Shown: one piece after another, positions 29,646 to 31,685 of the stretch
Position numbering within the stretch: the stretch's first letter is position 1
Layout: each line of letters starts with the position of its first letter
Assembly (NCBI GenBank): GCA_049999725.1
Contig: JBNGIS010033746.1
Coordinates: 1 to 31,685, forward strand
From: Haplomitrium mnioides
Taxonomy: Eukaryota > Marchantiophyta > Haplomitriopsida > Calobryales
Length of the DNA stretch: 31,685 nucleotides
Direction: 5' to 3'
The notes under the pieces: model-generated
Told to the model about the DNA's origin: nothing
Seen by the model: the letters and a program-made list of their open reading frames with translations, nothing else
The model's database searches: none
Program-made: the position numbers and the translations under genes

Positions 29646-30829
29646 TGCTTAAGAACTTATAAAAATTGCAAAATCCATCCCCAAATATGCATAAAATACA
29701 TGAACAAAACTTGAATATATAGAACTACTTTGTGCAAAATCAACAAATAGAAGCAACAAAAAAACACTAAATCTACTTCTTCAAGGAGATTTCAAGCTTC
29801 TAAAGCCTGAAACTAAAAAAAATCAAATGATTTTAACAAACTATAACCTTGAACAACAATACAAAATATAAGCTTGTATTTTTTTCAACTTGAACTTAAA
29901 AATGGAAAATAAAATCCTATGAAGAAAACCATTATCTCCACCAAATTGCACCACCAAAATGTTGTGGCCTTTGAACCAATGTAGCTTTGTGAATTCAACA
30001 TAAAAAATTGCAATCTAGTCTTGAAAGAACCATCTATTTTCAAGCTTCAACAATTTCCCTTCTCCAACAAGACCTCCAACCAGTACCCTTCTACAATGAT
30101 TTGCAACTACAAAAATCAGCTTTGTAAAGTGATTGAGCTCCTAGATGATTTGATAAGTAGATTTTCCTACAAGAGAAAATTGCTCTACAACCAATCTCAC
30201 TACATAAAAATCTCTTAAGAAATACACTTTCTAAAATAATTTGAGCTAGATGACTCTTGCTATCATGAGAAACTCTACACTACTATCAACAAAGTCAAGA
30301 AGAGACTTGCCACACTTTTTCTCACCTCTCACTCATGAGATCAATAAAGTAAGATTTTGCACCTTATCAATGCAAACCATTGAGCGATATGATCAAATCT
30401 TAAAGAGAAGAGATCATCAATGGTATTTTCATGTTGAGTAGAGAAGTAATCAAACACTCACAATACACAAATGACACATTGATAATTTGAGAAAAAAAAA
30501 TCAAATAGCTTAAAAAATGATTTGGAGAGTCTAGCCACGTTCTAAAAGGCTTTAGATCAATGTCTCAATTTGGATAAATCCTCCACTTGCTTGTGTAGAA
30601 ATTCAACAATTACAAAAATGTCATCATTGTAGACCTTTGAGTTTGGGCAAGAAATGATTGTCAACTATTTTTAAAGACCTCATTTGAGGTAGAAATCTCA
30701 ACAAGAAAATTAAATAAGACATTAAACTTGTGAGAAAGTCATAATCAAACTAACTTTTTGAAGAAGTCGTCTGATAAATCTTCTTGGTTTAGTTTCTAGC
30801 AAGAACCCTGAAATTTTGATAAAGAATTT
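29646..30829. other. AT-rich flank, no gene seen
   Basis: Short ORFs at 30021-30218 and 30250-30441 carry no recognisable domain or conserved pattern. No RNA gene or terminal repeats were found. Confidence 0.45.
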
Positions 30830-31000
30830 ATTATGGCTAGGAAGCACATTCTTTGTAGGAGCTTAACCATATAGGAAATTTGCATTAAGAAGAAGAAGGA
30901 TGGAGGTTTGGGCTTAGTAAACTTTCATACTCAAATGAGGGTTATCTTAGTTCAATAGGTCATTAAAGCTATTTTCCTAAATGTTTGAATTGCAAAACAT
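30830..31000 (+). pseudogene. LINE reverse-transcriptase C-terminal relic
   Basis: The + strand reads KKKDGGLGLVNFHTQ at about 30890-30934, preceded by a weak ICRSL segment and followed by a stop and VIKAIFL. This is the conserved block after the RT domain of plant LINE elements (KPKKEGGLGL.NF..QN.AL..KW). At least two stops break it. No poly-A tail or endonuclease domain is seen, so it is a short remnant. Confidence 0.6.
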
Positions 31001-31685
31001 TGTTGCTTCATAGACTTAAAGTAGCTAGGCCATTGGGAAACCCAAGTTCCTCATTGCTGCCTATATCTAGAGTTTCTTGATTGTCCACATTACCACTAAG
31101 AACCAAAATATGGAAGGAATGGTTTGACTATAAGAGGTTCATCAGAGAATATCATCCTTGCTACGATAGAAAATGGAAACTTATGCTATGTACAAGGAGC
31201 GCTCAAATGCAAGTATGGAGCTCAAACAGATCTTCATCAACTTGTCATTGACTCAACAACAAGCTTTCAACAACATATAGGAATTAAGATTCGGTGATCT
31301 ATGTTATTAATTGTTTGTATTCAAGATCTATGTTATTAATTGTTTATATTCTAGATAGAATTCAATGTAATAGAATTAGAATGTTGGAATGAGTTTCGAA
31401 TTGAGCATAGCACGACTTGATCTAAGCATCAAAAGACAATCAAACCTCAACAAAAGCACTTTAAAAATGAAATAACATGCCTTCTATGTAGGCAATGTTA
31501 TTATAGGAAATCATTTTGGGAAACATTTTGTAAATTTTTTTACATGTGTATGTTTTGTGTTGTACATGTCTATGTGCATTATTATAGAGAAAGTTAAAAT
31601 ATTAAGAAGACTCGTAGGGAGCCAAGCTTTCTTACCATACTCGATCAATCTCCTCTAGATTTTCTTCTTTAAGCTGTACATATCT
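31001..31685. other. Flank, no gene seen
   Basis: Nothing is clearly recognisable. There is a short direct duplication at about 31293-31347, where gatctatgttattaattgttt appears twice roughly 33 bp apart. The region could include further decayed LINE 3' sequence, but no motif supports this. Confidence 0.45.

Overview
The window looks like intergenic DNA from a large-genome land plant. A gymnosperm would fit, but the sequence alone does not name the species. About 84% of it (917-27582) is a three-level nest of LTR retrotransposons, all on the + strand. No intact host gene was found.

Outermost is Copia-A, a Ty1/copia element with 176-bp LTRs at 917-1092 and 27407-27582 and a perfect 5-bp target duplication (ttatg, 912-916 and 27583-27587). 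Its untranslated leader is interrupted at 1332/20817 by a related element, Copia-B (1333-20811). Copia-B has very short LTRs of 113 and 117 bp (1333-1445 and 20695-20811) and its own perfect target duplication (aattt, 1328-1332 and 20812-20816). Copia-B is interrupted just after its RNase H region by a non-chromoviral Ty3/gypsy element, Gypsy-C (about 8536-20205). Gypsy-C has a 3.3-kb 5' LTR, a tRNA-Asp-like primer site at 11822, gag-protease-RT-RNase H-integrase, and a 3' LTR shortened to 1.67 kb.

All three elements keep recognisable domains in canonical order but are dead: nonsense codons, frameshifts and lost catalytic residues break each pol. LTR divergence counted by eye is about 9% for Copia-A, about 11% plus two indels for Copia-B (tiny LTR), and roughly 5% over the parts of Gypsy-C compared. 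This agrees with Gypsy-C being the last arrival; the copia LTRs are too short to separate their ages.

The flanks (1-911 and 27588-31685) are AT-rich. They hold an (AT)n microsatellite, a reverse-strand gypsy integrase relic (28320-28720), an approximately 180-bp tandem duplication (29285-29645), a LINE RT C-terminal relic (about 30830-31000) and one unexplained 127-codon reverse-strand ORF.

The most unusual observations concern the copia family. First, a long in-frame, repeat-built insert lies inside the RT domain of Copia-B (about 6565-7310; 36-bp then 48-bp periods), with a decayed counterpart at the same place in Copia-A. Second, an approximately 90-bp micro-inversion flips the protease active-site segment of Copia-B. 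Third, the Copia-B leader holds a degenerate pyrimidine-rich array.
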